From contig NZ_JAELVS010000004.1 in NCBI RefSeq assembly GCF_016427555.1, positions 62,001 through 126,000 on the forward strand: 64,000 bases of DNA, given 5' to 3'. Shown here in pieces: positions 27,052 through 36,453 of the stretch. The notes beneath the pieces were generated by a model, which was not told where the DNA came from, made no database searches, and worked only from the letters and a program-made list of their open reading frames with translations. How positions within the stretch are numbered: the stretch's first letter is position 1; the number at the start of each line of letters is the position of its first letter. The stretch is from Marinobacter litoralis. GTDB lineage: Bacteria; Pseudomonadota; Gammaproteobacteria; Pseudomonadales; Oleiphilaceae. The position numbers and the translations under genes are program-made.

Positions 27052-28116
27052 TCAATCAAACAACCGCAGTTGGGTGACGGGGGCTTCGTCGTTACGAAAA
27101 CGCACCCCTACCCCCATCAGCCGGACCGGCCTGTCTTCACGGGTAACCAGCTCGTCCAGCAGCGGCTGGTAATCCGCCGCTTCGGGCTCGGAAAGCTGCT
27201 CCCGTACCCGCTCCAGAGTGTGGGTGGAAAAATCACTGTAACGGATTTTGACGAACAATTTATGAATCGGTTTACCCCGACTTTTGCGTGCCAGGCGCAG
27301 ATTCAAATCTGCCACCAATGATGGCATCACCGATTCACAGGCCGCTTTACCGGCCAGATCCTGCGAGAAGGTGCGTTCCACACTGACCGACTTGGCTACC
27401 CGGGACACCACCACCGGCCGTTCGTCCCGGCCATGGGCCATTTCAAACAAGCGATACCCTTGTTTGCCGAACTTTTCGATCAGCACTTCAAAGCCCAGCG
27501 CCTGCATATCACCGCAGGTGTTCACCCCCAGGTCGTGAAGCTTGCCCGCGGTCACCCGCCCTACCCCGAACAACTTTTCGACCGGCAACGCCTGCACGAA
27601 AGCATCCACTTCATCCGGTGTAATCACAAAAAGACCATCAGGCTTGCGCCAGTCGCTGGCAATCTTGGCGAGAAATTTATTCGGGGCCACGCCTGCGGAA
27701 ATGGTGATGCCGGTTTCCCGACGAACACGCTCTCGCAGGTGTCGGGCCATCAGCGTGGCACTGCCTTTGTGATCTGTAATTTCAGAGACATCCAGAAAAG
27801 CTTCGTCCAACGACAGGGGCTCCACCAGATCGGTCATGTCGCGCAGTATGCTCATCACTTGCTGAGACACCGCCCGATACTTGCTCATATTGGTCGGCAC
27901 CATCACCAGCCCCGGGCACAAGCGCCTAGCCTCACTGCCGGGCATGGCCGAGCGCACACCAAAAGCCCGCGCTTTATAGTTGCAAGTGGTGACCACACCC
28001 CGGCCGCCGTCACCACCGACCGCCAGCGGAACATCCCTCAGGGTCGGGTCGTCCCGCATTTCAACTGCGGCGTAAAAACAATCGCAATCTACATGGATGA
28101 TCTTGCGCTGGGACAT
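27052..28116 (-). CDS. dinB: DNA polymerase IV
   Basis: Y-family error-prone polymerase for translesion synthesis, 354 aa. Metal-binding residues lie in [12 protein letters not shown] (near 8-19) and [12 protein letters not shown]. The fingers motif ([12 protein letters not shown]), the HhH thumb and the little-finger domain are present. The last residues QLRLFD form a beta-clamp-binding motif. A LexA box lies 24-39 bp upstream of the ATG, so SOS control is expected. Confidence 0.96.
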   Translation of the reverse strand: MSQRKIIHVDCDCFYAAVEMRDDPTLRDVPLAVGGDGGRGVVTTCNYKARAFGVRSAMPGSEARRLCPGLVMVPTNMSKYRAVSQQVMSILRDMTDLVEPLSLDEAFLDVSEITDHKGSATLMARHLRERVRRETGITISAGVAPNKFLAKIASDWRKPDGLFVITPDEVDAFVQALPVEKLFGVGRVTAGKLHDLGVNTCGDMQALGFEVLIEKFGKQGYRLFEMAHGRDERPVVVSRVAKSVSVERTFSQDLAGKAACESVMPSLVADLNLRLARKSRGKPIHKLFVKIRYSDFSTHTLERVREQLSEPEAADYQPLLDELVTREDRPVRLMGVGVRFRNDEAPVTQLRLFD

Positions 28117-28139
28117 AATCCGGAGCTCAGGTTAAAAAT

Positions 28140-28155
28140 CTGTATGTTTATACAG
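28140..28155 (-). promoter_or_regulatory. LexA (SOS) box upstream of dinB
   Basis: CTGTATGTTTATACAG matches the gammaproteobacterial LexA consensus CTGT-N8-ACAG exactly, with the usual AT-rich centre. It is 24 bp from the dinB ATG and about 75 bp from the divergent DUF1244 start. Confidence 0.85.
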
Positions 28156-28229
28156 CCTTGTATCTTACGGCAACATGCTGAGAATGTCAGGAGCCCCACA
28201 TTCACTCCGGTAACCAACTGCGAGGCACC

Positions 28230-28507
<278 letters not shown>

Positions 28508-28508
<1 letters not shown>

Positions 28509-28870
28509 TGAACGTCACAGAAGCCGTCCGCATTCATTTGGCCTCGCTCCGCGGCGGCCACGCTGATTTTGACGACACGCTCGCCCTGATCGACCAGCAC
28601 TTCGAGTTCCAGCCGACTGGTTTTCACAACGGCCCGCTCCGCAACGAGGCTGGTGAAAACAGCGGTTCTTGCCGCGTTTTCGGCCTCGGCCAATACTGCA
28701 ACCTCAACGAGGACGACACGCTTACCCTGTTCGCGCAGCATTACCAACAGGTTCTGGGCGACCCGACAGGCTCCAGCCATGGTAATATCCGGCAATTCAT
28801 CAGCACCGGATGGTCCGGCATTCGTTTTGACAGCCAACCGTTGCGGGCCAAAGCCGAATCTACCCAGTAA
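28508..28870 (+). CDS. HopJ-family protein
   Basis: A 120-aa protein matching the HopJ family: FEFQPTGFHNGPLRNEAGENSGSCRVF, then TLFAQHYQQVLGDP and NIRQFISTGWSGIRF (spread over about 30-110). The family name comes from a putative Pseudomonas type III effector, but it is widespread in non-pathogens. Nothing here (no type III cluster, housekeeping neighbours) supports an effector role. Translationally coupled to DUF1244; minC starts 22 bp downstream. Confidence 0.85.
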
Positions 28871-28892
28871 CCCATCAGGGAAACGAGCATTC

Positions 28893-29651
28893 ATGAGCGA
28901 TACTGCTAACCCCGAAGTAAAACAGAGTTTCCAACTAAAAAGCGCAAACATCTCGCTAACCGCGCTGGAACTGTATTACTTCGATGAACATGAATTCGAA
29001 GCGAACCTGCGGGACAAAATCAGCCAAGCCCCCGGCTTTTTCAAAGACATCCCGCTGGTGATCAGCCTCGACAAGTACGAAGGGCTGGATAGCGAGATCG
29101 ATTTCTTCAAGATCATCGGTACCTGTCGCCGTCACAACATTCAAGTGATTGGAGTACGAGCCGCCAACGACAACCAGCGGCGGCTGGCCAAGGGCGCCTC
29201 TCTGGCCGTGATGCCGGGTGGTTCGGTTCGTGAAAAGGCAGCCGCACCCGAGCCCGTTGCCGAGGCAGCTGAACCGGTTACTGAAGCCCCGGCACCAACA
29301 CTTGCACCGGAGCCAGCCCCCACCAAAATTGTGACCCAAACTGTGCGCTCCGGGCAGCAAGTCCATGCGCCTGAAGGTGATCTGATTATCCTTGCCCCGG
29401 TGCAAGCCGGTGCGGAAGTACTGGCGGCGGGTAATATCCACGTTTACGGCGCATTGCGGGGCCGGGCGCTGGCGGGTATTCACGGAGCAGAGTCTGCGCG
29501 AATTTTTTGCCAGTCTTTGGAAGCAGAGCTTGTGTCTGTTGCGGGACACTATAAAATTCCGGAAGATCTTCAAAACAATGGCTGGAAAAGCGCTGTGCAA
29601 ATCCAGCTCAAGGATGACGTGCTGGTGGTATCGCCACTGGAGAAAGGCTAG
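28893..29651 (+). CDS. minC: Septum site-determining protein MinC
   Basis: FtsZ-ring inhibitor delivered to the membrane by MinD. The start at 28893 gives 252 aa (MSDTANPEVKQ); the longer frame from 28653 is antisense or out-of-frame to hopJ. The N-terminal FtsZ-destabilising domain (about 8-105) is followed by a Pro/Ala/Glu-rich linker (about 110-145) and the C-terminal beta-helix with GNIHVYGALRGRALAGIHG, which binds MinD. First of minCDE. Confidence 0.95.
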   Translation: MSDTANPEVKQSFQLKSANISLTALELYYFDEHEFEANLRDKISQAPGFFKDIPLVISLDKYEGLDSEIDFFKIIGTCRRHNIQVIGVRAANDNQRRLAKGASLAVMPGGSVREKAAAPEPVAEAAEPVTEAPAPTLAPEPAPTKIVTQTVRSGQQVHAPEGDLIILAPVQAGAEVLAAGNIHVYGALRGRALAGIHGAESARIFCQSLEAELVSVAGHYKIPEDLQNNGWKSAVQIQLKDDVLVVSPLEKG

Positions 29652-29713
29652 TAGTGCTATAACAAACAAACGTTGAAGACATGACGAATCCACCGCGGAA
29701 CAGGAATTGAATC

Positions 29714-30526
29714 TTGGCTAGAATCATTGTCGTTACCTCAGGAAAAGGCGGCGTTGGCAAAACCACCACCAGCGCTTCAATCAGCACCGGGCTTGCCAAA
29801 CGGGGCTTTAAAACAGTCGTGATCGACTTCGACGTAGGTCTGCGTAACCTGGACCTGATCATGAACTGCGAACGCCGGGTTGTGTACGATTTCGTCAACG
29901 TGATTCAGGGCGAAGCCACGCTGAACCAGGCGCTGATCAAAGACAAGCGCGTAGAGACGCTGTACATCCTTCCGGCGTCACAAACCCGTGAAAAAGAAGC
30001 CCTCACGAAAGAAGGCGTTGAAAAAGTTATCAACGAGCTTTCGGAAACCTTCGATTACATCATTTGCGACTCCCCGGCCGGTATCGAGCACGGCGCACTC
30101 ATGGCGCTTTATTACGCCGATGAAGCCGTTGTGGTCACCAATCCGGAAGTGTCCTCAGTACGGGACTCCGACCGAATTCTCGGCATCATGCAAAGCAAGT
30201 CTCGCCGGGCAGAAATGGGGCAAGACCCACTCAAAGAACATCTGTTGCTGACCCGTTACAACCCGGATCGTGTCGAGCGCGGTGAAATGCTGTCCGTGCA
30301 AGATGTTGAAGAAATTCTGGCCATCCCTCTGCTTGGCGTCATCCCGGAAAGCCAGATCGTATTGAACGCCTCCAACCAAGGCGTGCCCGTCATCCTGGAA
30401 GAAGACAGTGATGCCGGACAAGCCTACGACGATGCGGTCGCACGACTTCTGGGCGAGGAGCGCGAACACCGCTTCATGACCGCGCAGAAGAAAGGTTTCT
30501 TTTCACGGATGTTCAAGGGGGGCTAA
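29714..30526 (+). CDS. minD: Septum site-determining ATPase MinD
   Basis: ParA-like ATPase that oscillates with MinE and recruits MinC. 270 aa. The deviant Walker A KGGVGKTT is at 11-18, with YIICDSPAGIEHGA later. The C-terminal amphipathic membrane-targeting helix (KKGFFSRMFKGG) is present. The start is TTG with AGGA 8 bp upstream; no ATG fits the conserved N-terminus. minE begins 3 bp after the stop. Confidence 0.97.
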   Translation: MARIIVVTSGKGGVGKTTTSASISTGLAKRGFKTVVIDFDVGLRNLDLIMNCERRVVYDFVNVIQGEATLNQALIKDKRVETLYILPASQTREKEALTKEGVEKVINELSETFDYIICDSPAGIEHGALMALYYADEAVVVTNPEVSSVRDSDRILGIMQSKSRRAEMGQDPLKEHLLLTRYNPDRVERGEMLSVQDVEEILAIPLLGVIPESQIVLNASNQGVPVILEEDSDAGQAYDDAVARLLGEEREHRFMTAQKKGFFSRMFKGG

Positions 30527-30529
30527 GGG

Positions 30530-30784
30530 ATGAGTTTCCTGGATTACTTCAGAAACAATAAGAGCAAAAGCTCGGCCAATGTGGCCAAAGAGCGTTTGCA
30601 AATCATCGTAGCGCACGAACGCGGCCAAAGGGGGCAGCCGGATTACCTGCCCCAGATGCAGCAAGAGTTGCTTGCGGTTATTCGTAAGTACGTGCAAATC
30701 AGTGATGACATGGTGCAGGTCGAAGTCGACCGGAACGACAGCTGCTCGGTACTGGAGCTGAACGTGACCCTACCGGAGCAATAG
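30530..30784 (+). CDS. minE: Cell division topological specificity factor MinE
   Basis: An 84-aa MinD ATPase activator that sets Min oscillation. The N-terminal membrane and MinD-contact helix ([21 protein letters not shown]) precedes the conserved [11 protein letters not shown] switch region. The C-terminal dimerisation domain has [16 protein letters not shown]. Last gene of minCDE; its terminator lies in the coding end of the convergent DUF2804 gene. Confidence 0.97.
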   Translation: MSFLDYFRNNKSKSSANVAKERLQIIVAHERGQRGQPDYLPQMQQELLAVIRKYVQISDDMVQVEVDRNDSCSVLELNVTLPEQ

Positions 30785-30798
30785 CACCTTCGCCCGCC

Positions 30799-31806
30799 TT
30801 ACCAGCGGGCAAAATGGTCCTCCATCAATCCCCGTAGTCCCGCTACGGGGATTTTTTTGCCCGACGCATCGGCCACAGTGCCTTCGAAGGTTCCGACAAA
30901 CTGGCGAAAGTTGGACGCCAGAATGCCCGCATTCAACTTCTCTTTGCGCACACCAGCGGACACAAATGATAAATCCACTCTGCCGTCTTCAGTGGTTACT
31001 CGCCAGTTTGCATCCTGTTGATAACGATCAAACTTGAACTGCGCTGCTCCAAGCACGAACCTCTGGCCATTCAACCAGAGGGCGTTTTCCGTCATGCCCG
31101 TTTCGTTAACACCCGCCGCCAGATTCAGGCCCACAGCCACGCCCTCGTCAGTCTGACCCGCCAGACACGCCCAGTTCCAGGCGGTTTCCCGACGCATGAA
31201 ACCGCAACTCCAGTCAATCGAACCACGGCTTTGGTCATCCGTTCGCCAAATGCTCTGGCCCCAGCGCACTTCCCCTTCAACCGGCAGTCCTGCGGACTTT
31301 CGAGTAAACACCCAACCCGTGTATCCCGCCGGGCACACCAACCGATGCGGGTCTTTGTCGTCAGTCAGTTCCAGATCAACCTCGATGTTTCCGGGCGCGC
31401 TTACCCGCACATTCCGGCCGCCAACCGTCGGCTTGATCGACAACGACACGTCGCCCTTTCTGAAAAAGGCGCTGCCGCGCTCGGGATAAGGTTCAATTTC
31501 GGTGTGCCGTGCGAAAGGCTGAAGAAAGGATTGCTCCAACATCTGACCGGATTCGAAATCGAACAGATAGAAAAAACCGGACCCGACCAGCTTCAAATCA
31601 ACAATGGCCATCCCGAACACCCAGCCCGGCGCCATCGCACTGACAAATTGAAACTGATTGAAGCGCCATTGCCGCGCCAGACGGGAGCGCGGTTTGTCCA
31701 TCACCGTGCGCAAGTCGTAATCCATGTAATTAATATCATCCACAGGCTCGGACAACAGCCCCGGCGCAATCCGCCCTTTCGGGTCGATCAGTTTTTTTTG
31801 GGTCAT
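30799..31806 (-). CDS. DUF2804 family protein
   Basis: A 335-aa protein (ATG at 31806; a TTG four codons earlier is possible) matching DUF2804, a family of unknown function with a beta-rich lipocalin-like or carbohydrate-enzyme-like fold. Visible pieces: KGRIAPGLLSEP near the start, SGFFYLFDFESG, IDWSCGFMRRETAWNWACL, and ENALWLNGQRF. No signal peptide. Convergent to minCDE; its 3' coding end holds the minCDE terminator. Confidence 0.75.
   Translation of the reverse strand: MTQKKLIDPKGRIAPGLLSEPVDDINYMDYDLRTVMDKPRSRLARQWRFNQFQFVSAMAPGWVFGMAIVDLKLVGSGFFYLFDFESGQMLEQSFLQPFARHTEIEPYPERGSAFFRKGDVSLSIKPTVGGRNVRVSAPGNIEVDLELTDDKDPHRLVCPAGYTGWVFTRKSAGLPVEGEVRWGQSIWRTDDQSRGSIDWSCGFMRRETAWNWACLAGQTDEGVAVGLNLAAGVNETGMTENALWLNGQRFVLGAAQFKFDRYQQDANWRVTTEDGRVDLSFVSAGVRKEKLNAGILASNFRQFVGTFEGTVADASGKKIPVAGLRGLMEDHFARW
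30830..30858 (+). terminator. minCDE rho-independent terminator inside DUF2804
   Basis: CCCCGTAG (30830-30837) and CTACGGGG (30843-30850) form an 8-bp stem with loop TCCCG, followed by A and seven Ts (30852-30858). It reads as a strong rightward terminator 46 bp past minE. The same bases code for the KKIPVAGLRG segment of the DUF2804 protein on the minus strand. Confidence 0.88.
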
Positions 31807-31944
31807 AGTTTTCGTCAAATAAGGCCAATTCGAGGTCGGGCAAGATCAGGAGGCTACCTGGTTCACAAACTCCCGTTACGGGCGCAAACAGCGGTAGCAC
31901 ACCGTGGTAGACTTTTCCCGACCATTAACCGCAAAGTGTAGCTT

Positions 31945-32670
31945 ATGACCATCACTCCTGTCCGTGGCATTATGGGCATCCTATTCGGGTTCGCCACGCT
32001 GTTGTTAGCCATCCCTGCTTCTGCAGCCGACCACCCGGCCTTGCCTCCGGAAAACTCCGAACACTGGGTCCTGCAAAAGCAGGTGGAGAACATTCGCATC
32101 TACGCCATGGATCAGCCTGGCTCAGGCTTTCGGGCGTTCAAAGCCGTTGCTGACCTTAACGTTCCCATCAATGATCTGATGGCCGTCATGATCAATCCCG
32201 AATCCTGCAAAGAATGGGTACACAACTGCTCCGAATCCTTCGCCTTCGGCAAAGGCAACTTCCATGACCGCTACGCGTACTCGGTCAACGATATGCCTTG
32301 GCCCGTTTCCGACAGAGATTATGTGTTGCGTATTCGTACGCGCGGCAACGCCGATACCGGCGAAGTCGTTATGGACCTGAACGCCACCCCGGGCATGCGC
32401 GCCGAAACCAAAAGCCGCGTGCGTGTGGACGTATCCAACACGCTTTACCGGTTCACCCCCACCGAACAGGGCACCCACATGGTATGGATACAGCATACCG
32501 AGCCTAACGGCGCCCTGCCGGAATGGCTGGTCAACCAACTGGTTATTGATATTCCCGTCAAATCCTTACAGGCGCTCGAAGCCGTAGCCCGTAAAGAGCG
32601 CTATCAGGGCTACCGTATTCAATGGGCTGACGACGGCAACATTGAGGCCGTGGTTCCTGACACCCCCTAA
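31945..32670 (+). CDS. Secreted START/SRPBCC-domain protein
   Basis: A 241-aa protein with a signal peptide (about 1-28, cleavage at ASA-AD). One START-like lipid-binding domain is recognised by SCKEWVHNCSESFAF, NDMPWPVSDRDYVL, and VWIQHTEPNGALPEWLVNQL followed by a terminal helix. Bacterial relatives are periplasmic and of unknown function. Possibly binds hydrophobic ligands. Divergent to DUF2804; followed by a CBS gene on the same strand. Confidence 0.8.
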   Translation: MTITPVRGIMGILFGFATLLLAIPASAADHPALPPENSEHWVLQKQVENIRIYAMDQPGSGFRAFKAVADLNVPINDLMAVMINPESCKEWVHNCSESFAFGKGNFHDRYAYSVNDMPWPVSDRDYVLRIRTRGNADTGEVVMDLNATPGMRAETKSRVRVDVSNTLYRFTPTEQGTHMVWIQHTEPNGALPEWLVNQLVIDIPVKSLQALEAVARKERYQGYRIQWADDGNIEAVVPDTP

Positions 32671-32754
32671 GCGCTTGATCAAACGGGGGTGACGACAAGC
32701 CAAGGAACGGCTAAGCTGCATCTGAAACACTGCGATTGGAAGAGCTGATATCTG

Positions 32755-33246
32755 ATGCCTATTCTCGCCCACGAGATCATGACCCCCACCATCAAAGCGG
32801 TCCCTCAAAACTGGACCATGGATCGCCTGGCCCGGTTTCTTACCGATAACGAAATAACCGGTAGCCCTGTCACTGACGACAACGGCGAAATCATCGGCAT
32901 CGCCACGCTCAAAGACATTACCGAGTTTCGCTGGAACGCGTCTCACTCAGACGACAAACCCAAGCTGACGGAAGAAGAGCAAGACGAAGCCCGGCGCCTG
33001 CGCATGGTGATTTTCGAGGAAATGGGCAAAGTGCCGGTAGAAGTCAGAGACATCATGACCCCTCTGGTATTCTCGGTCGATGAGAACACCCCCGTTCGAG
33101 ACATCGCCAACGTCATGATGAGCGAACACCTGCACCGTATCTTTGTCACCCGGAATTCAAAAATCACAGGCATCATTACCACTTACGACATGCTCAAACT
33201 GATTTCAGATAAAGAACTGTCCCAGCGCTGCGCCGAATGCGACTGA
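32755..33246 (+). CDS. CBS-domain protein
   Basis: A 163-aa stand-alone pair of CBS domains (about 5-60 and 95-155), with EIMTPTIKAVPQNW and DIMTPLVFSVDEN marking the start of each. CBS pairs bind adenine nucleotides and regulate partners. No enzymatic domain is present. It lies 21 bp upstream of the PhoH-like ATPase, so the two may be co-transcribed, but a functional link is unproven. Confidence 0.85.
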   Translation: MPILAHEIMTPTIKAVPQNWTMDRLARFLTDNEITGSPVTDDNGEIIGIATLKDITEFRWNASHSDDKPKLTEEEQDEARRLRMVIFEEMGKVPVEVRDIMTPLVFSVDENTPVRDIANVMMSEHLHRIFVTRNSKITGIITTYDMLKLISDKELSQRCAECD

Positions 33247-33267
33247 CACAACAGAGGTAACGCATCT

Positions 33268-34653
33268 ATGCCAAGAGCACCGCAAGCTCGCAAAAAAATG
33301 TACGTCCTCGATACCAACGTCCTGATTCACGATCCCAATGCCCTGCTGAACTTCGAAGAACACGCTGTCATCATCCCGATGACAGTCCTTGAGGAACTCG
33401 ACAGTCTGAAATCCGGCAAACAAACGGTTGCGGCCGACTGCCGTCAGGCCATTCGCAATATCGACAAGCTGCTCGGTGATGCCAACCCGAAAGACATCGA
33501 GAAAGGTGTGCCCATTCTGCGCGGTAAAAAAGCCGACCCACTGGGCACGCTTGCCATCATCATGAGCACCGAACGCAACGGCAACCATTCACTGCCCGAG
33601 CACCTGAACGACAACAAAATCATCAACACCCTGGCAGCCCTGCAAGAGCGGCACACATCGCACGACATCATCCTGGTCAGTAAAGACATCAACATGCGCC
33701 TGAAAGCGCGGGGCTTTGGAGTAGAGGCTCAGGACTACCACAACGACCAGTTGCTGGATGACATTGATCTGCTGCCCAAAGGCTACACCGAGTTCCCCGA
33801 TTCCTTCTGGGACAACATCGCCAAGGTAGAAACCGTTCAGCGCGCCGGTGTTACCGAACACTTACTGAAGCGCGAAGGCGAACTGGCGAAACTCAACATC
33901 AACGAGTTCGTCATCGATGAGCGCGGCTTCATCGGCCAGGTTGTGGATGTCTCCGACGATCAACTGGTGATCAAAGATCTGCTACACGACGACCTGATGA
34001 ACGAAGAAGTCTGGGGCCTGGTGCCCAGAGACATCTATCAGGCCATGGCCCTGCACCTGCTGCTCGACCCGGAAATCCATCTGGTGAACCTGACCGGCTC
34101 AGCCGGCTCCGGTAAAACCATTCTGGCGCTGGCGGCTTGTATCGAGATGACCGTGGCCAGCAAGCTTTACAAACGCATCATCGCTACCCGCTCGACCCAA
34201 GGGCTGGACGAAGACATCGGCTTCCTGCCCGGAACCGAAGCCGAGAAAATGGAGCCCTGGCTGGGTGCCATTGTGGATAACCTGGAAGCGCTGCACGAAG
34301 ACGACGAGAACATGTCGGCCAGCGTTGATTACATCCTCAGCAAGGTGCCGCTGCACTTCAAATCGATGAACTACATCCGGGGCCGCAGTTTCCAGCACAG
34401 CCTGATCATCATCGATGAATCCCAGAACCTGACGCCCCATCAAATCAAAACCATCATCACCCGGGCCGGCAACGGGTCAAAGGTGATCTGTCTGGGCAAC
34501 CTGGCACAGATCGACACCCCGTATTTAAGCCCCCTCAGTTCCGGCCTGACCTACATGACCGAACGCTTCAAAGGCTTCAAGCACGGCGGCCACATTCATC
34601 TTCAGGGTGTCCCCCGATCGGTCTTGGCCGAGTTCGCGGAAGCCAACCTTTGA
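33268..34653 (+). CDS. PIN-PhoH fusion ATPase/ribonuclease-like protein
   Basis: A 461-aa protein with two domains. The N-terminal PIN nuclease domain (about 10-150) has YVLDTNVLIHD and acidic residues at VLEELDSL. The C-terminal PhoH P-loop ATPase (about 250-455) has GSAGSGKT at 277-284 and IIIDESQNLTP. PIN-PhoH proteins are RNA helicase/nucleases in the family members studied (PhoH2 type), so a role in RNA turnover is plausible. An AGAGGT precedes the ATG. A terminator follows. Confidence 0.9.
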   Translation: MPRAPQARKKMYVLDTNVLIHDPNALLNFEEHAVIIPMTVLEELDSLKSGKQTVAADCRQAIRNIDKLLGDANPKDIEKGVPILRGKKADPLGTLAIIMSTERNGNHSLPEHLNDNKIINTLAALQERHTSHDIILVSKDINMRLKARGFGVEAQDYHNDQLLDDIDLLPKGYTEFPDSFWDNIAKVETVQRAGVTEHLLKREGELAKLNINEFVIDERGFIGQVVDVSDDQLVIKDLLHDDLMNEEVWGLVPRDIYQAMALHLLLDPEIHLVNLTGSAGSGKTILALAACIEMTVASKLYKRIIATRSTQGLDEDIGFLPGTEAEKMEPWLGAIVDNLEALHEDDENMSASVDYILSKVPLHFKSMNYIRGRSFQHSLIIIDESQNLTPHQIKTIITRAGNGSKVICLGNLAQIDTPYLSPLSSGLTYMTERFKGFKHGGHIHLQGVPRSVLAEFAEANL

Positions 34654-34664
34654 TCGACCCGCTC

Positions 34665-34696
34665 AAACACAGGGCGAGTTCTCTCGCCTTGTGTTT
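34665..34696 (+). terminator. Terminator after the PhoH-like gene
   Basis: Arms 34665-34678 and 34683-34696 pair over 14 bp with one wobble around the loop TTCT; the outer stem is AAACAC/GTGTTT. It is 12 bp past the stop. Its U-run is formed by the stem base, so it could act in either direction. Confidence 0.7.
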
Positions 34697-34792
34697 AGGC
34701 CCTCCCTGACAACCCGTCCTGTCTTGACCTGGCCTCCACCAAGGGGCAGCATCCCACTATAACTATTACAACCAGAGCCAACAGGACACTCC

Positions 34793-36406
34793 ATGGCCCA
34801 AACCTTTTCATCAGACGTGCTGGTCGCTGGCGGCGGCCTGGCAGGTATCATTACAGCCCTTGAGGCCCTTCGGGCCGGAAAAACCGTCACCCTTGTTGAT
34901 CGCGATACGCCCGAACGCCTCGGCGGACTGGCCCTGTGGGCCTTTGGTGGTATGGCCCTGGTGGATACACCACTGCAACGACGACTGAAAATCCCCGATT
35001 CCCCTGAAACCGCTCTGAACGACTGGATAAGGTTTGGCGAGCTGGATCCTGATGACGAATGGCCGATGAAGTGGGCCCGCTACTATGTGGAAAACTCACG
35101 CACCGAGGTGTACGACTGGTTGCTGAGCGAAGGGCTGAAATTCATGCCTGCGGTGAACTGGGTTGAACGTGGGCGACTGGCCGATGGCAACACCGTGCCC
35201 CGCTACCACATTGTTTGGGGCACATCACGCGAGCTCACACGAAAAATGATTGAGGCCATGCATCGGGCCAATTCCGGTAACCGCCTGACGGTGCTGCATC
35301 AACACAGGATTACAGGCTTGGATCATGAGGGTGGAAAGGTGTCCGGAGCCGTTGCCATCAACGAGGAGACCGGAGAAGAAGTTCGCTTCAGCGCGCCCGC
35401 GGTGGTTCTCGCCATGGGCGGCATTAACGGTAGCCATTCAGAATGCCGCGCCAACTGGCCTTCCGATCGCCCGCAACCCAGCCAGATGCTCAATGGCGCC
35501 CACCCGTTTGCCGATGGCAAGCTGCATCACTGGACCGAAGACAACCTGGGCGCAAAGATCAGCCATGCGGGCGAGATGTGGAACTACGCCGCAGGCTTTC
35601 CCCACCCCTACCCGCACTTTGAAGGCCACGGGCTTTCCACCATTCCCTGTAAATCAGCCCTGTGGCTGAACCACCGGGGCGAGCGCATCGGCCCGGAGCC
35701 TCTGGTTACCGGTTTTGATACGCACTGGCTGTGCCAACAAGTGGCGGCTCAGGAAAAACCCTGGACCTGGCACCTGCTGAACCGGCGCATTGCCCTGAAA
35801 GAATTCGCCATATCGGGCGCCGAGCACAACGCCCGTATCCGAGAGAAACAATTCCCGCTGTTCCTGAAAGAGCTGCTGCTTGGCAATAAGCCACTGGTGA
35901 AGCAGATGGAACACGAAAGCCCGCACTTTTTGGTGGCCGACACCCTGGAAGAACTGGCCGACAAAATGAACCGGCTGACCTGCTCGGTGGATATCGATCC
36001 CGCCACACTGAAAGCCACTGCCGACGCGTTCGACGCCAATTTCCATAAAGGCAACCAGCTGAATAACGACCCACAGATCCGGTTGATCCAACACGCAAGG
36101 CAATGGGGCCCGGACCGGCTTCGAACCTGCAAACCCGCGCCCTTGCAGAAACCCGGCGCTGGGCCATTTATCGCCATTCACATGCAATTAACCACACGGA
36201 AAAGTCTCGGCGGACTGCGTACGGATCTTCAAAGCCGAGTTCTGGATGGCGACGACCAGCCAATCCCCGGTCTTTACTGTGTGGGGGAAGCAGCAGGGTT
36301 TGGCGGCGGCGGGGCCAACGGCAAGCGCTCTCTTGAAGGAACATTTCTACCAGGCTGTATCATGACAGCCCGGGCGGCGGCCCGCTCCATCTTGGCAGCG
36401 GGTTAA
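34793..36406 (+). CDS. FAD-binding dehydrogenase (KsdD/fumarate-reductase flavoprotein fold)
   Basis: A 537-aa flavoprotein. The FAD-binding motif AGGGLAGI is at about 12-19, a GG doublet motif at LGGLALWAFGGM, and the C-terminal FAD segment at GLYCVGEAAGFGGGGANGKRS. The layout resembles ketosteroid dehydrogenases and related FAD_binding_2 enzymes, so it probably introduces or reduces a C-C double bond in an unknown substrate. No signal peptide. A thiamine-diphosphate enzyme follows after 47 bp on the same strand. Confidence 0.8.
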   Translation: MAQTFSSDVLVAGGGLAGIITALEALRAGKTVTLVDRDTPERLGGLALWAFGGMALVDTPLQRRLKIPDSPETALNDWIRFGELDPDDEWPMKWARYYVENSRTEVYDWLLSEGLKFMPAVNWVERGRLADGNTVPRYHIVWGTSRELTRKMIEAMHRANSGNRLTVLHQHRITGLDHEGGKVSGAVAINEETGEEVRFSAPAVVLAMGGINGSHSECRANWPSDRPQPSQMLNGAHPFADGKLHHWTEDNLGAKISHAGEMWNYAAGFPHPYPHFEGHGLSTIPCKSALWLNHRGERIGPEPLVTGFDTHWLCQQVAAQEKPWTWHLLNRRIALKEFAISGAEHNARIREKQFPLFLKELLLGNKPLVKQMEHESPHFLVADTLEELADKMNRLTCSVDIDPATLKATADAFDANFHKGNQLNNDPQIRLIQHARQWGPDRLRTCKPAPLQKPGAGPFIAIHMQLTTRKSLGGLRTDLQSRVLDGDDQPIPGLYCVGEAAGFGGGGANGKRSLEGTFLPGCIMTARAAARSILAAG

Positions 36407-36453
36407 TTGAGACTGTTACAACACCAATAAGAAGATTGATCAGGAGAAGTTCG

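Noticed and set aside
34730..34750. TGGC element as a second sigma-54 promoter before the FAD dehydrogenase
   Set aside because: The -12 position lacks GC, so the core requirement fails.
34724..34763. TTGACC and TATAAC as a promoter for the FAD dehydrogenase
   Set aside because: Spacing of 28 bp is far too long for sigma-70; no better pair was found.
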